Source: Bacillota bacterium
Lineage (GTDB): Bacteria; Bacillota; UBA4882; UBA8346
Reading direction: 5' to 3'
Length of the DNA: 64,000 nt
Assembly: GCA_023392595.1 (NCBI GenBank)
Contig: JAEVYU010000056.1
Span: forward strand, 62,001-126,000
The position numbers and the translations under genes were made by a program. Under the pieces are notes generated by a model, which saw only the letters and a list, made by a program, of their open reading frames with translations, searched no databases and was not told where the DNA came from. This document shows, piece by piece, positions 53,667 through 62,121 of the stretch (position 1 is the stretch's first letter; every line of letters starts with the position of its first letter).

Positions 53667-53987
53667 TTAACCTATCTCTACCCCTTTTTTTAATACTTCC
53701 GCCACAAAACCATCTCTTTCAAGATAATCCCGGTACGTAAAGGGTATCGGTTGAAAATCCATCGAACTATACTTTCTTGCTCTGGACAGCAAAAATTTGA
53801 TGCCTTCAATTCGCGGTGTTCCCTCAAAGTAATCAGAAAAAATAGCTAAATCAACATCACTATCTTTGGTATAACTGCCATTGGCATAAGACCCGAATAA
53901 AATAGCCTTTTGTACCGGTATTTCCTTCTTAAGATCTGAAATGTATTCTCTTACGGCGTTATCTATATTTTCTGGGATTTGAGCCAT
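53667..53987 (-). CDS. MNT-type nucleotidyltransferase
   Basis: 106 residues. Minimal nucleotidyltransferase fold with ILFGSYANGS and SDVDLAIF, giving the GS-x(10)-D-x-D active site. Such proteins are often antitoxins (MntA) that modify a HEPN partner, but no HEPN gene is beside it. GAGGAGGT precedes the ATG. Its 3' half is duplicated, with damage, at 56399-56535. Confidence 0.85.
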   Translation of the reverse strand: MAQIPENIDNAVREYISDLKKEIPVQKAILFGSYANGSYTKDSDVDLAIFSDYFEGTPRIEGIKFLLSRARKYSSMDFQPIPFTYRDYLERDGFVAEVLKKGVEIG

Positions 53988-54289
53988 GAAAAGACCTCCT
54001 CGGTTTGGGTCAAAACTGAAGAGTTGACTTCATAGTATTCTATGAATGTTTGATTCTTCTTTTTTATACATAAAGTAAATATTATATGTATTTACAGTAT
54101 AAAGTATTTATAGTATAATTTCTCAAATGAACATTTGTTTGGAGTATATGCTATTAGAATGCCTAAATGGTTTGAAAAAATCGTCCAAAATCTTAAAACA
54201 GAGAAATTCCTCTGCTGCCTATTGTTATTTATTTTGCATAAAACGGAATTTTCTATCACTCAATTATCTCAAGATATTCCTTGCTAAAA
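53988..54289. other. no clear gene
   Basis: AT-rich. A 41-codon plus-strand frame starting MPKWFEKIVQNLK (ATG near 54159) and an overlapping 50-codon frame have weak ribosome-binding sites, and neither resembles a known protein. Confidence 0.4.
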
Positions 54290-55555
54290 CTATTTTTTAA
54301 AAAATTCTATGGCTTTTTCCCATGCATCGGCCTGTGCCTGTGCGTTTGCTTCTAAAGTACCGCCCATAGAAAACATTAGTCTGGGAGCCATCTTAAACAT
54401 AATTTCTCCGGCCGGTAGGATATAGGGCGCATACGACAGATGCCCGGCATTTTCGTAACCGACGAAATCATAATCATATTGGTAGTTATGTTTCCGCAAG
54501 TCACCCATGATTTGCACACAGCCATCGTATGAATTCCACATATTATCCTGTTTTCCGGCGAACAACAGGATATTGGCTTTGGCATTTTCGATCTTGATGC
54601 GCGCGACCTCTCTATCTTTTGCGGCATTCAAGGCCTTTTTGTGCGTGTAGGTTAACCCGAAGGGTTCATTTTTTATAAAGCAACTTATCATATTTGCAAA
54701 TAGCCAGTGTTTCTTATACCTTATAAAAGGTAAAGATTTTCCCCCATAGGCCCATGATGAAACATTCTTGAAGTTTGTTCCCTCAAAGCAATACGCATGG
54801 GGCCAAAACGCTGCTACCTTGGTAATGAAATGATACTTGGATGCGAGGAGTAGTGCCAGCTCGCCGCCTTTAGAAATGCCAAGAAATTGTATAGCTTTAC
54901 CACTAGTTATAGGATTTTTTGATAACCATGCAAATACTCTTTCAAAATATTCAAGTGGGATTTCCGCAAGTTTGGCAGGTAACCCTTGCTCTTTAAAATA
55001 TGCTAGAGATAAAACATTAAAACCTCGGGAAGCCAATAAGGATGAAATCGGCAAGGTTGCGCAAAGATCACCGCTTGAGCCGCATGGGACCACAATTGTT
55101 TTATTGCCGGGATTTTCGGTATAAAACAATTCTCCAACAAATTCATCAGTGATTTTTTGATTCTTAACTTCTGGAGTCTTAAACAACCGTTCCAATTTGG
55201 CGCATGCCCTGTCTTGTCCACATTCGGCAACAATATTAATGAATATATTATTATTCACGGATATATTTTGGCATATCTTTTTTAGAGCGTTAATATCCTT
55301 GCTCTTCATCGATACAATCAGCCCCATACTGTCTACAAAGTCATAAGTTCCAGTTTCGGGTTTTTGCTTTGATAGATCGACGTTACCATTCGAATCGGCA
55401 GTAAACCAAGCAAAAGATTCATAGGATATGCTTTTTGCCCACGGTAAGCACATGGAAACGCTTATTTTAACTTTACCCAATGGGGGTAACTCCGAAATAG
55501 CAATACTGATCTTTTCGTCACAAAGCGCCACCAATGGTTGTATTTGTAACTTCAT
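54290..55555 (-). CDS. acyl-CoA thioesterase/BAAT-family alpha/beta hydrolase
   Basis: About 421 residues. The N-terminal beta domain (VALCDEKISIAISELPPLGK, SYESFAWFTADSNGNVD) is the acyl-CoA thioesterase/bile-acid-CoA acyltransferase N domain. The C-terminal hydrolase domain has nucleophile Ser in FLGISKGGELALLLAS, an Asp in FAGKQDNMWNSYDG and a His in YENAGHLSYAPYILP. The nucleophile is Ser, as in thioesterases, not the Cys of BAAT. The ATG at 55555 follows GGGAGG. It lies after the MarR gene and probably shares its promoter. Natural substrate unknown; resistance or fatty-acyl detoxification is possible. Confidence 0.85.
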   Translation of the reverse strand: MKLQIQPLVALCDEKISIAISELPPLGKVKISVSMCLPWAKSISYESFAWFTADSNGNVDLSKQKPETGTYDFVDSMGLIVSMKSKDINALKKICQNISVNNNIFINIVAECGQDRACAKLERLFKTPEVKNQKITDEFVGELFYTENPGNKTIVVPCGSSGDLCATLPISSLLASRGFNVLSLAYFKEQGLPAKLAEIPLEYFERVFAWLSKNPITSGKAIQFLGISKGGELALLLASKYHFITKVAAFWPHAYCFEGTNFKNVSSWAYGGKSLPFIRYKKHWLFANMISCFIKNEPFGLTYTHKKALNAAKDREVARIKIENAKANILLFAGKQDNMWNSYDGCVQIMGDLRKHNYQYDYDFVGYENAGHLSYAPYILPAGEIMFKMAPRLMFSMGGTLEANAQAQADAWEKAIEFFKK

Positions 55556-55605
55556 ATTCCAAAACCTCCCAATTAATATTAGAAAAAGACCAACCCATTC
55601 ACATT

Positions 55606-56157
55606 TCAAGAACGATTTCTGCGTCTTGCAAATTCTTTTAGCACTCTAATCTGATAATCATCTTGAATTTCTACCGTTTCAGAAATATTTTCTTCAAAAC
55701 CATCCTGCTCTTCACCATCAAAACAGTACAGTTTCTTTAATAAACTCCACAATGTTTCTATTTCTACCGTTGTGAAATCGTTGAAAATATTTGCCAAAAA
55801 GCCTATTCCTTTTTCATTGCACTCTAACATGACCTGTTTCCCGGATTCTGTAATTTTAACATTAAGAGCACGTTTATCTCGACCGCTAGGCGTCGTTGCA
55901 ATGTAACCTTTCTTTTCAATACTAGTTATAAGTTTGTTCACATTCTGTTTGGAAGTTCCTAATTTTTTTGCAATATTATTTAATGTTGTTTCATCTTCCG
56001 ACAAATGAAGTATTGCCATAATTGTCATGAATTGCCTTGAGGTTAAGCCCCCAAAGTATTTATCACCCCGTATCTGGAGCTTATTAATGACGGAAAAAAG
56101 AGTTGCATAGACCTGCTCCATTAAAAATAATTCTCTCAGCTCTTTTGAAAAATCCAT
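55606..56157 (-). CDS. MarR-family regulator
   Basis: 183 residues. Winged HTH of the MarR type: [40 protein letters not shown], and the wing [17 protein letters not shown]. An acidic C-terminal extension ([20 protein letters not shown]) is longer than usual. AAGGAG precedes the ATG. It probably represses itself and the thioesterase gene through the palindromes at 56175-56244. Confidence 0.9.
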   Translation of the reverse strand: MDFSKELRELFLMEQVYATLFSVINKLQIRGDKYFGGLTSRQFMTIMAILHLSEDETTLNNIAKKLGTSKQNVNKLITSIEKKGYIATTPSGRDKRALNVKITESGKQVMLECNEKGIGFLANIFNDFTTVEIETLWSLLKKLYCFDGEEQDGFEENISETVEIQDDYQIRVLKEFARRRNRS

Positions 56158-56174
56158 TAGATACTCCTTTTTAT

Positions 56175-56244
56175 ATTAGACACCATATTGTCTAATTCAA
56201 TAATATCAAATATTTTAAATTTAGTCAATATATTGACTAAATTT
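56175..56244. promoter_or_regulatory. MarR operators
   Basis: Two dyads upstream of the MarR gene: ATTAGACA(n6)TGTCTAAT at 56175-56196, and a perfect 28-bp palindrome at 56217-56244 with half-site AAATTTAGTCAATA. Both contain TTAG(T/A)CA, so one protein could bind both. Confidence 0.8.
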
Positions 56245-56398
56245 TTATAAATTAACTGATTACCTTTTTGATTTTTTTGTGAGGATGGTTTGGATTGCTT
56301 TTTGTTGCATATTTTCTTATAATGCTCAAACCTCAATGGGGTACTACCATTTCTTCCTTGCCTTCCTTTTGGATCTTAAATTATCTCACCCCTTTTTT

Positions 56399-56535
56399 TA
56401 ATACTTTCGCCGCAAATCCATCTCTTTCAAGATAATCACGGTATGTAAACGGCAGCGGTTGAACATCCATTGGACTATACTTTCTTGCCCTGGAAAGCAA
56501 AAATTGATGCCTTCAATTTGCGGTGTTCCTCCATT
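56399..56535 (-). pseudogene. broken partial copy of the nucleotidyltransferase gene
   Basis: Encodes MDVQPLPFTYRDYLERDGFA and related sequence, nearly identical to the end of the gene at 53667. One A is missing in ATCAATTTTTGC (ATCAAATTTTTGC in the intact copy), breaking the frame. Similarity continues past the stop to ~56290, matching 53585-53666. Confidence 0.85.
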
Positions 56536-56582
56536 GAAATCACTCCTTTTTATTTGTCTGACACTGTCTGACAAAATAATCA

Positions 56583-56668
56583 TAGACGATTTTTCAGGCT
56601 TGAAATTGTAATGTTTCTGCAATTTAAGAGGCATCACCCCACTTTAAAATACAATTTAAATTCCCAAG
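56583..56668. repeat. dispersed repeat D, copy 1
   Basis: About 86 bp beginning TAGACGATTTTTCAGGCTTG and ending AAATTCCCAAG, repeated almost exactly at 62995-63068. No gene is present in 56536-56805. Confidence 0.8.
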
Positions 56669-56805
56669 CGCTTACGAATTTCGAAACAAATCAATTGTCC
56701 AAATGAAAATAAATCCGGTAGGTTTGTCCTATCAAATTTTTAAATCGCGGGTTAAAGGATATTCTAATCATTTACTTAATTATATGTAAACTATGGGAGG
56801 TTGAG

Positions 56806-56910
56806 ATGAAGCATATAAAAGTTAATCGCCGCAAACATTGCCCATGTTTTGGAAATTTACTTAAGAATATGTGCCGGCATCCAAAAGCCGGTAGTATGCC
56901 TGCTATATGA
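56806..56910 (+). CDS. possible 34-residue Cys-containing protein
   Basis: Reads MKHIKVNRRKHCPCFGNLLK and ends ..GSMPAI. GGGAGG lies 6 nt before the ATG. Basic, with CPC and another Cys. No family recognised. Confidence 0.4.
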   Translation: MKHIKVNRRKHCPCFGNLLKNMCRHPKAGSMPAI

Positions 56911-56964
56911 TGTAAATGTAATTCATAAGGATTGTCCACTGGAAGATTTAAAGGAGAAGTAATC

Positions 56965-57078
56965 ATGGACTATTGCTCTGCTTGGCGCGAGTGGGTGAGA
57001 CATAATTTGGACATTACGAGAAGAACTGGAAAGGCGATGGAGGGAAACAGAGTAACCGAAGTTACAAAAGTCCAGTAG
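56965..57078 (+). CDS. possible 37-residue protein in repeat E
   Basis: Reads MDYCSAWREWVRHNLDITRR, ending ..VTEVTKVQ. AAAGGAG lies 8 nt upstream. The AWRxWVxHNLDxTRR part recurs in a decayed copy at 58168-58260, and its DNA core recurs elsewhere, so it may be part of a mobile repeat rather than a stable gene. Confidence 0.4.
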   Translation: MDYCSAWREWVRHNLDITRRTGKAMEGNRVTEVTKVQ

Positions 57079-57094
57079 AGTTTCTACCGGATTT

Positions 57095-57262
57095 TTATTT
57101 AGGTGGTTCAGGAAGCGGCATCCAGTGAGTTATTGAGTTTGGTTTATACCATTTATCATTCCACGTAAAAATATCGATTCCAGGATTTTTCCCATTATCA
57201 AAATAGACTAAAACCGTCTCATAATTATTTGGGGTTCTTTCATCAATACTTATCCATTTCAT
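57095..57262 (-). CDS. DUF551 family protein, 55 residues
   Basis: Starts MKWISIDERTPNNYETVLVY and ends THWMPLPEPPK. The WISxxxRxP start and THWMPLPEPP end are the DUF551 signature, common in phages and mobile DNA; function unknown. AAGGAG lies 9-10 nt before the ATG. Confidence 0.85.
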   Translation of the reverse strand: MKWISIDERTPNNYETVLVYFDNGKNPGIDIFTWNDKWYKPNSITHWMPLPEPPK

Positions 57263-57571
57263 TATTAAAAATTCTCCTTATCGTGTTTGGTCCCTTCACT
57301 ACCATTTTTTATGATTTAAGCACCTGCTATTCCAGTATATCAAGGATGTAGCATAAAAAAAGGCCTAATTAACTAGGACAAAAAATAAACTAATAATAAA
57401 TTAGTCCTAGTTTTACAGGGCTTAAGGGACCTAGCCTAACCGGACGTTGGCGATGGAGTGAAACCGAGTAATAAAAAACCAGTTCAATTCCATTCCCTTT
57501 TCAGCATAACTTAAGAATCGTTGACTATAATAATTATTAAAATTTAATTCAAAACAAAAGGGGAAATCATT
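57263..57571. other. intergenic stretch with one hairpin
   Basis: AACTAGGAC (57371-57379) pairs with GTCCTAGTT (57404-57412). GTTGGCGATGGAGTGAAACC at 57446 is a copy of the repeat-E core. Nothing else is recognised. Confidence 0.5.
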
Positions 57572-58069
57572 ATGAAGAAGGCCATCATCTTCGTTTTACT
57601 AATAGCACTAGTGATTATTTGCTCATTAGGTGTTTTTGCGGATTTTTACCAACATAGATCCGATAGAACATTTCGCCGCGACTGGCCCGACATGAATAGT
57701 GATGCACGATATGTTATTCATCGCACTTCAACTATAGTATCGTCTGCTCAGCAGATGGCAAATATAGGGCATCAATATTACCAATTGGCACAAGCAGTAG
57801 GGCATCAACAAAAGTCTATAGAATTGTATAAAAATGGTTTATACCGTGATGCAATTTTTCATTCATTGCGAGCTCGAAATATTGCATTTCAAATCATCGA
57901 TGACAACCTTGAAAGGCTTCGTCAAGATTTTTCGCCTGATAGAACAGAGATGTTTTACAATCACGATATCCCTCGGGATGAAGAACTTGACAGAAGGCTT
58001 AATAGAAATCAAATGTATAAGGATGAAGATACTAGTCGTATGAAATTTGAACTAGATTTGAAATTTTAG
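57572..58069 (+). CDS. exported helical protein of unknown function
   Basis: 165 residues. Signal peptide ~1-23 (AIIFVLLIALVIICSLGVFA). The mature part is helical (SSAQQMANIGHQYYQLAQAV, DAIFHSLRARNIAFQIIDDN) with a charged tail (RDEELDRRLNRNQMYKDEDT). AAAGGGG lies before the ATG. No known domain. A terminator follows. Confidence 0.7.
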   Translation: MKKAIIFVLLIALVIICSLGVFADFYQHRSDRTFRRDWPDMNSDARYVIHRTSTIVSSAQQMANIGHQYYQLAQAVGHQQKSIELYKNGLYRDAIFHSLRARNIAFQIIDDNLERLRQDFSPDRTEMFYNHDIPRDEELDRRLNRNQMYKDEDTSRMKFELDLKF

Positions 58070-58080
58070 TTTTAATAAAA

Positions 58081-58108
58081 AAGCCAGGTCGAAAGACTTG
58101 GTTTTTTA
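58081..58108 (+). terminator. terminator
   Basis: AAGCCAGGTC / GACTTGGTTT with a GAAA loop and a TTTTTT tail, 12 nt after the exported-protein gene. Confidence 0.85.
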
Positions 58109-58167
58109 TATTTGAAAATTAAAATATTTTTTAAAATTTAACAGAATTAATAATCATAACTATTCCT

Positions 58168-58260
58168 ATGCTTGGCGCGTGTGGGTGAAACATAATTTAG
58201 ACTTTACGAGAAGAATTGGGAATGGAGATATAAAACAGCAAATCCGGCAGAGATAACTGG
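58168..58260 (+). repeat. dispersed repeat E, decayed copy
   Basis: Matches 56983-57055 (GCTTGGCGCG, GTGGGTGA, CATAATTT, ACGAGAAGAA). It still reads YAWRVWVKHNLDFTRRIGNG but has no start codon. Partial cores occur at 57446, 58808 and 63076. Confidence 0.65.
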
Positions 58261-58400
58261 CGGATTTTTTATTATTATACGTAGGGGGACCCGTTCTATT
58301 AAGGCATTTTTGCCTTTTATTATTCTTTAGGCACAAGGCAAATTTCACCATATATTCATACAATGTACCAAAACAGCAAAAAATAACCGAGGTGAAAATA

Positions 58401-58760
58401 ATGTCCGTAAACTATGGCTCGAATATAATTCAATATTCCCTCCAAGCGGGTGATTCATTAGGGACTCTTGCCAACAAATTTAATACTGTTCCGGAATATA
58501 TAATAGCGGTAAATCCAGGCATAAACCCCAATAATATGCATGTTGGACTGGTTATTTCCATTCCATACAATCAACTACCAGTCAGTGCAGAACAATTTAG
58601 GAGATTTGGGCCAGGATTTGGTAGATTTAGGCGGCCATTTTTTAGAAGGCGGTTTCCGTTTAGAAGGTTCAGACGACCGTTCTTTATACCGTTTGAGGAA
58701 TTTGAAGAGTTCGAAGAACCGTTTGAGGAGTTTGAAGATGAGTTTGAGGATGAGTTTTAA
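58401..58760 (+). CDS. LysM protein with Arg/Phe- and Glu/Phe-rich tail
   Basis: 119 residues. One LysM domain at ~10-52 (YSLQAGDSLGTLANKFNTVP, NPGINPNNMHVGLVISIPYN), which binds peptidoglycan or spore cortex. Then a basic block (GRFRRPFFRRRFPFRRFRRP) and an acidic block (FEEFEEFEEPFEEFEDEFED) make a charge-segregated tail. No signal peptide, as in spore-coat LysM proteins such as SafA. GAGGTGA lies before the ATG at 58401. A spore-coat or cell-wall role is inferred. Confidence 0.8.
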   Translation: MSVNYGSNIIQYSLQAGDSLGTLANKFNTVPEYIIAVNPGINPNNMHVGLVISIPYNQLPVSAEQFRRFGPGFGRFRRPFFRRRFPFRRFRRPFFIPFEEFEEFEEPFEEFEDEFEDEF

Positions 58761-59151
58761 TTTTGAAACTTTAATATAAACAGGCAGTCAAATGATTTAT
58801 ACCAACAAATTGGGAATGGCGATGGGAAAAGGAGTAAACAAAAAAGCCAGGACAATTTGACCTGATTCCTACTTTAGTCCCGCAGCTTGGGCAAAATGAT
58901 GCACCGGCTGGTAAATTAGTGGAACAGGAACGGCGGACTGGAATTGCAGGGTTTGGTTTACCACATTGGGTGCAAAAGCTTTGTGGTACGTTAATGTTTA
59001 TAGGATGATTTTGACCATAAAAATCATGTTCATTATGAGCAAGGAAAAATAATGATAATTTATTTATAAAGCCCCACTACCTAATCAGGCAGCGGGACTT
59101 TCACATAGCTTTGTCGATTCTACGTTAAGAGATAAGGGAAACAATGCCTAT
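58761..59151. other. no intact gene
   Basis: A plus-strand stretch at ~58860-59010 reads IPTLVPQLGQNDAPAGKLVE and GFGLPHWVQKLCG without a start codon, so it may be the end of a lost gene. A repeat-E core lies at 58808. Confidence 0.4.
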
Positions 59152-59286
59152 TTAGATGCAGCCACCAAAACAACCACCGCATCCAATAACTAACAGCACG
59201 AAGATCAAGAACATAAGCCAGCCATTACATCCACAACCAAAACCGTCTCTAAAACCATCCCATAATCCTTTTAAACCATCTGCCAT
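59152..59286 (-). CDS. 44-residue Gly/Cys-rich membrane peptide
   Basis: Starts MADGLKGLWDGFRDGFGCGC, then a hydrophobic span (WLMFLIFVLLVIGC), and ends GGCFGGCI. GAGG lies 10 nt before the ATG. Small Gly-rich membrane peptides of this type are common in spore formers (YjcZ-like), but no family is assigned. A paralogue is cut by the window end at 63938. Confidence 0.65.
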   Translation of the reverse strand: MADGLKGLWDGFRDGFGCGCNGWLMFLIFVLLVIGCGGCFGGCI

Positions 59287-59376
59287 TGTTATATACCTCT
59301 TCTTTACGAGTATAAACCTTTAGCAGGTCTATCTTTACCTATATTATGAGTTCCATGGGTAAAAAAAGTTAGGCAG

Positions 59377-59550
59377 ATGTTATTTTTGAAGGTGCCCAAG
59401 GCTTTCCGCGAAAAGCTCCTTATCACTTACAAAGCAATAGACTCTTTTCACGGCGCTATGGACTTACCATTAAAGGATAAGAGGAATGTATCTAATGAAT
59501 TGTCTTTTCTACGATATGAACTTTATGAGCAAAAGGTGAAGGAATTTTAA
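59377..59550 (+). CDS. possible 57-residue protein
   Basis: Reads MLFLKVPKAFREKLLITYKA and ends SFLRYELYEQKVKEF. Composition is protein-like (helical, charged), but the ribosome-binding site is weak. No family recognised. Confidence 0.45.
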   Translation: MLFLKVPKAFREKLLITYKAIDSFHGAMDLPLKDKRNVSNELSFLRYELYEQKVKEF

Positions 59551-59604
59551 AAACCCCAATCACGATTAAGATTCATCTGGAGCGGCTGAAACCAATTTTC
59601 AATA

Positions 59605-59853
59605 TCATTCATGGTAAACTTTCACTAAACTCCATTTAAAACTTTGAGTGTTAAAACAGAGTTCATACTGGTTTGAGTTATCGGTGGTTACCATAATATG
59701 AACCAGTCTAGCTTCTCCTTCTTTTTCGCTCCACATGCTAGAAACCTTTAAGTTATAATACCGGCGGTGTTTCCATGAAAATAGCATGGGCATAATTTTA
59801 CCGGCAGTAAAAGCGGCGACAACATCGATGGATTCCCCGATTTCCTCTAGCAT
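59605..59853 (-). CDS. conserved hypothetical protein, 82 residues
   Basis: Beta-rich: MLEEIGESIDVVAAFTAGKI, then MLFSWKHRRYYNLKVSSMWS, then NQYELCFNTQSFKWSLVKVY. This resembles small Bacillota proteins with a W-x-x-R-x-Y-x-V core (DUF6504-like); I am not sure of the family. GGAGG lies 7 nt before the ATG. Confidence 0.7.
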   Translation of the reverse strand: MLEEIGESIDVVAAFTAGKIMPMLFSWKHRRYYNLKVSSMWSEKEGEARLVHIMVTTDNSNQYELCFNTQSFKWSLVKVYHE

Positions 59854-60118
59854 ATTTATACCTCCAAGTCGAATATGTGTTCGATGAAATTTATATACCT
59901 TCTTCTTTGAGATGCCAAGATAGAATTTATTGGTTTTTGATGGAGATTAGATGTATTATTTACCTAAAAAAATTTTCAAATAATGGAAATGAATTATGGG
60001 ATTTAACTGGTATTATTTGAAAGTATACTCAAAACGGATATTTTTATATTCAATAGTATGTGATATAATAATTTTATGAATTAAATAATATATTTTATGA
60101 ATAAAAGGTGGATGAAAC

Positions 60119-61051
60119 ATGAATTACATTTATTCTCAACCTGATAAAACAAATTATGTATCGGTAAACTCTTTAATACAACCAAAGAAAAAGAATGGAA
60201 CAAATTTCTCACCCGTTCCAATTCAGAAAAAAGGCGAAAATAACACTGGTCTGCCGGACAATATTAAGTCTAATGTAGAATCTCTTTCCGAGATATCTAT
60301 GGATGATGTCCGTGTTCACTACAATTCCCCTAAGCCAGCACAAATGCAAGCGCTAGCCTATACTCAAGGGACGGATATTCATGTAGCACCAGGTCAAGAA
60401 AAACATTTATCCCATGAGGCGTGGCATGTGGTGCAGCAAGCTCAAGGCAGGGTTGATCCTACATTTCAGATGAAAGGGGTGGGGATAAATGATAATGCAG
60501 ATTTGGAACAGGAAGCGGATGAGATGGGAAATAAAGCTAAAGATGCTACTATACCAAAAACCGAAAAAAATATTCTAAAGAGTCACTCATCAAATATAAT
60601 ACAAGGATATTTCACAGTTGCGCGAATTCCTGCTATGCACAGGCAAAATAGCTTAAATTGCGGTTGGTTTTGCCTAGCAGCTCTATTACAGTTTCGTCCT
60701 CTGGCTATAGGCCTTCCTCCAAAACCTCGTTTTTGGAGTCACGGATTCAGTCCTGAAAACATTGAAGGTTTAGAAGTAAAACCAAAACCAGACACATTTC
60801 TTGCTTGGGAAACCATGCTGTCCTCACGTGGACCTTTAATCGTATCCGGACGAGTAGGGGCAATGAATTGGCTAATAGCTAGGCCGTTCACCATTTTTGG
60901 CGGTCATTATGTTCTAATAATTGGTACAGCACGAAGAACTGGACAAGACGGTTTTCTTTATAAAGATCCTCTTCGTGGAAATGGTGTACAGTGGGAATCC
61001 TATGCAATAATGAATCCTCTTATGAATAATGACGTTGTATGTCTACCTTAA
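60119..61051 (+). CDS. DUF4157 (eCIS-core) protein with papain-like peptidase end
   Basis: 310 residues. DUF4157 at ~44-112 includes DVRVHYNSPKPAQMQALAYT and the metallopeptidase-like H99-E100-x-x-H103 (SHEAWHVVQQAQG). After a linker, residues ~165-305 look like a C39/AvrRpt2-type papain-like cysteine peptidase: C181 in NCGWFCLAALL, H263 in GGHYVLIIG, D283 in YKDPLRG. DUF4157 is found in cargo of extracellular contractile injection systems and in polymorphic toxins. No injection-system genes are in the window. GGTGG lies 9 nt before the ATG. No signal peptide. An effector or toxin role is inferred. Confidence 0.8.
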   Translation: MNYIYSQPDKTNYVSVNSLIQPKKKNGTNFSPVPIQKKGENNTGLPDNIKSNVESLSEISMDDVRVHYNSPKPAQMQALAYTQGTDIHVAPGQEKHLSHEAWHVVQQAQGRVDPTFQMKGVGINDNADLEQEADEMGNKAKDATIPKTEKNILKSHSSNIIQGYFTVARIPAMHRQNSLNCGWFCLAALLQFRPLAIGLPPKPRFWSHGFSPENIEGLEVKPKPDTFLAWETMLSSRGPLIVSGRVGAMNWLIARPFTIFGGHYVLIIGTARRTGQDGFLYKDPLRGNGVQWESYAIMNPLMNNDVVCLP

Positions 61052-61105
61052 TAATATAGCTAAACAGCCTCACCACCACCACTTAACAAGGCGATGGGGC
61101 TCCTT

Positions 61106-61660
61106 TTAAAAATTATATTCTATCCCTGCTTTTACCCGCCACTCCCGATCTACTTCTACCCGGCCAAAGGCTACCAAACTTCGCCAAATAGGAAAATTCT
61201 TCTGTACGTGTCCGCCAATTTTCACCCCGTCCGAATCTGCCACAGCTCCAAGACCAACGCGCCAGGTTTTAACCGGCTCCTGGTAAATGGTTTCTTTAAC
61301 ATCCTGGCCAAAAATAGTATTGACGGTTATCCGGTCTCCTTTTCGTTCCACGTTAGTAATACCAGAAAATTGTAAATCAACATGATTAGTCCTAATTTCA
61401 CCTTGTACCGGAACGCTCGCCACAAAATCATTGCTGCCCGTTTCATTGGTAATTTGATAGTTGCCTGAGACTTTATTCGTTTGACGATTATCACCCTCTT
61501 CCTGGTCAATTTTAGACTTTTGAGAAGGCATTACGACCTGACCGGACATATTCCCAGAGATAATTTTAGTTTGTACCGGACCTGGCCGGGGCATAAATTG
61601 TAAAAATAAAAGAGCCGTAATCAATGTGCCGATTACAGCCCCGATAAGTATTTTCTTCAT
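61106..61660 (-). CDS. membrane-anchored hypothetical protein
   Basis: 184 residues with one N-terminal membrane segment (~4-22, LIGAVIGTLITALLFLQFMP) and a beta-rich outside part (VDLQFSGITNVERKGDRITV, VGLGAVADSDGVKIGGHVQK) ending GIEYNF. The C-terminal half could form a small barrel-like fold. It starts 2 nt after the amidase remnant, with GGGGG upstream, so both were one operon. Such pairs occur in prophages and element lysis modules. Confidence 0.65.
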   Translation of the reverse strand: MKKILIGAVIGTLITALLFLQFMPRPGPVQTKIISGNMSGQVVMPSQKSKIDQEEGDNRQTNKVSGNYQITNETGSNDFVASVPVQGEIRTNHVDLQFSGITNVERKGDRITVNTIFGQDVKETIYQEPVKTWRVGLGAVADSDGVKIGGHVQKNFPIWRSLVAFGRVEVDREWRVKAGIEYNF

Positions 61661-61661
61661 G

Positions 61662-62121
61662 TTAACCCCCTATCAAATCTTTATAGAATTGTATCGGGTC
61701 AAACAAATCCTTTCCCGGATTCCCTCGTCCGGCTACAAAATCATCCCAGAAAAACGCGTCAAAGTGGCGGTTAACCGACTGAAATGTAATCCTGATTTGG
61801 CAGAAACCCATACCTGCCGCAAATGTCATGAATCAAATCAAGCAGGTTTTGATACGTCGCCCGTTGTAATGGTTCACAGGTCTCAATCCCGATCGCAAAA
61901 TGATTGGCGCCGACGCAATGGTGGGCCCGTTCGGTTTCCGGTATACACTGGCTAATTTGGCCTCCATCCACAATATAATGAGCAGAGGCATAGGTTTTTC
62001 CGACTAAGGGCCGATGATTAAGACTTTCAAAATGATTTCGATTCACCCGGGCGGATGTACCCGGGTATCGGTACGGTGGATAATAAAAAAATTCGTGCAC
62101 TGTTGGGGTGTTAGCTTGTTG
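61662..62121 (-). pseudogene. N-acetylmuramoyl-L-alanine amidase remnant
   Basis: Amidase_2-type sequence: YPGTSARVNRNHFESLNHRP, GKTYASAHYIVDGGQISQCI, FAIGIETCEPLQRATYQNLL. The frame ends at VG, but the expected C-terminus (VNRHFDAFFWDDFV..DPIQFYKDLIGG) continues in another frame to 61662, so one base appears inserted near 61775. Near 62050 the zinc-site segment (FIIHRTD) lies in a different frame as well. At least two frame changes, so inactive unless the sequence has errors. Confidence 0.75.

Noticed and set aside
53667..53987. MntA-HepT toxin-antitoxin pair
   Set aside because: Only the nucleotidyltransferase is present; no HEPN gene lies on either side.
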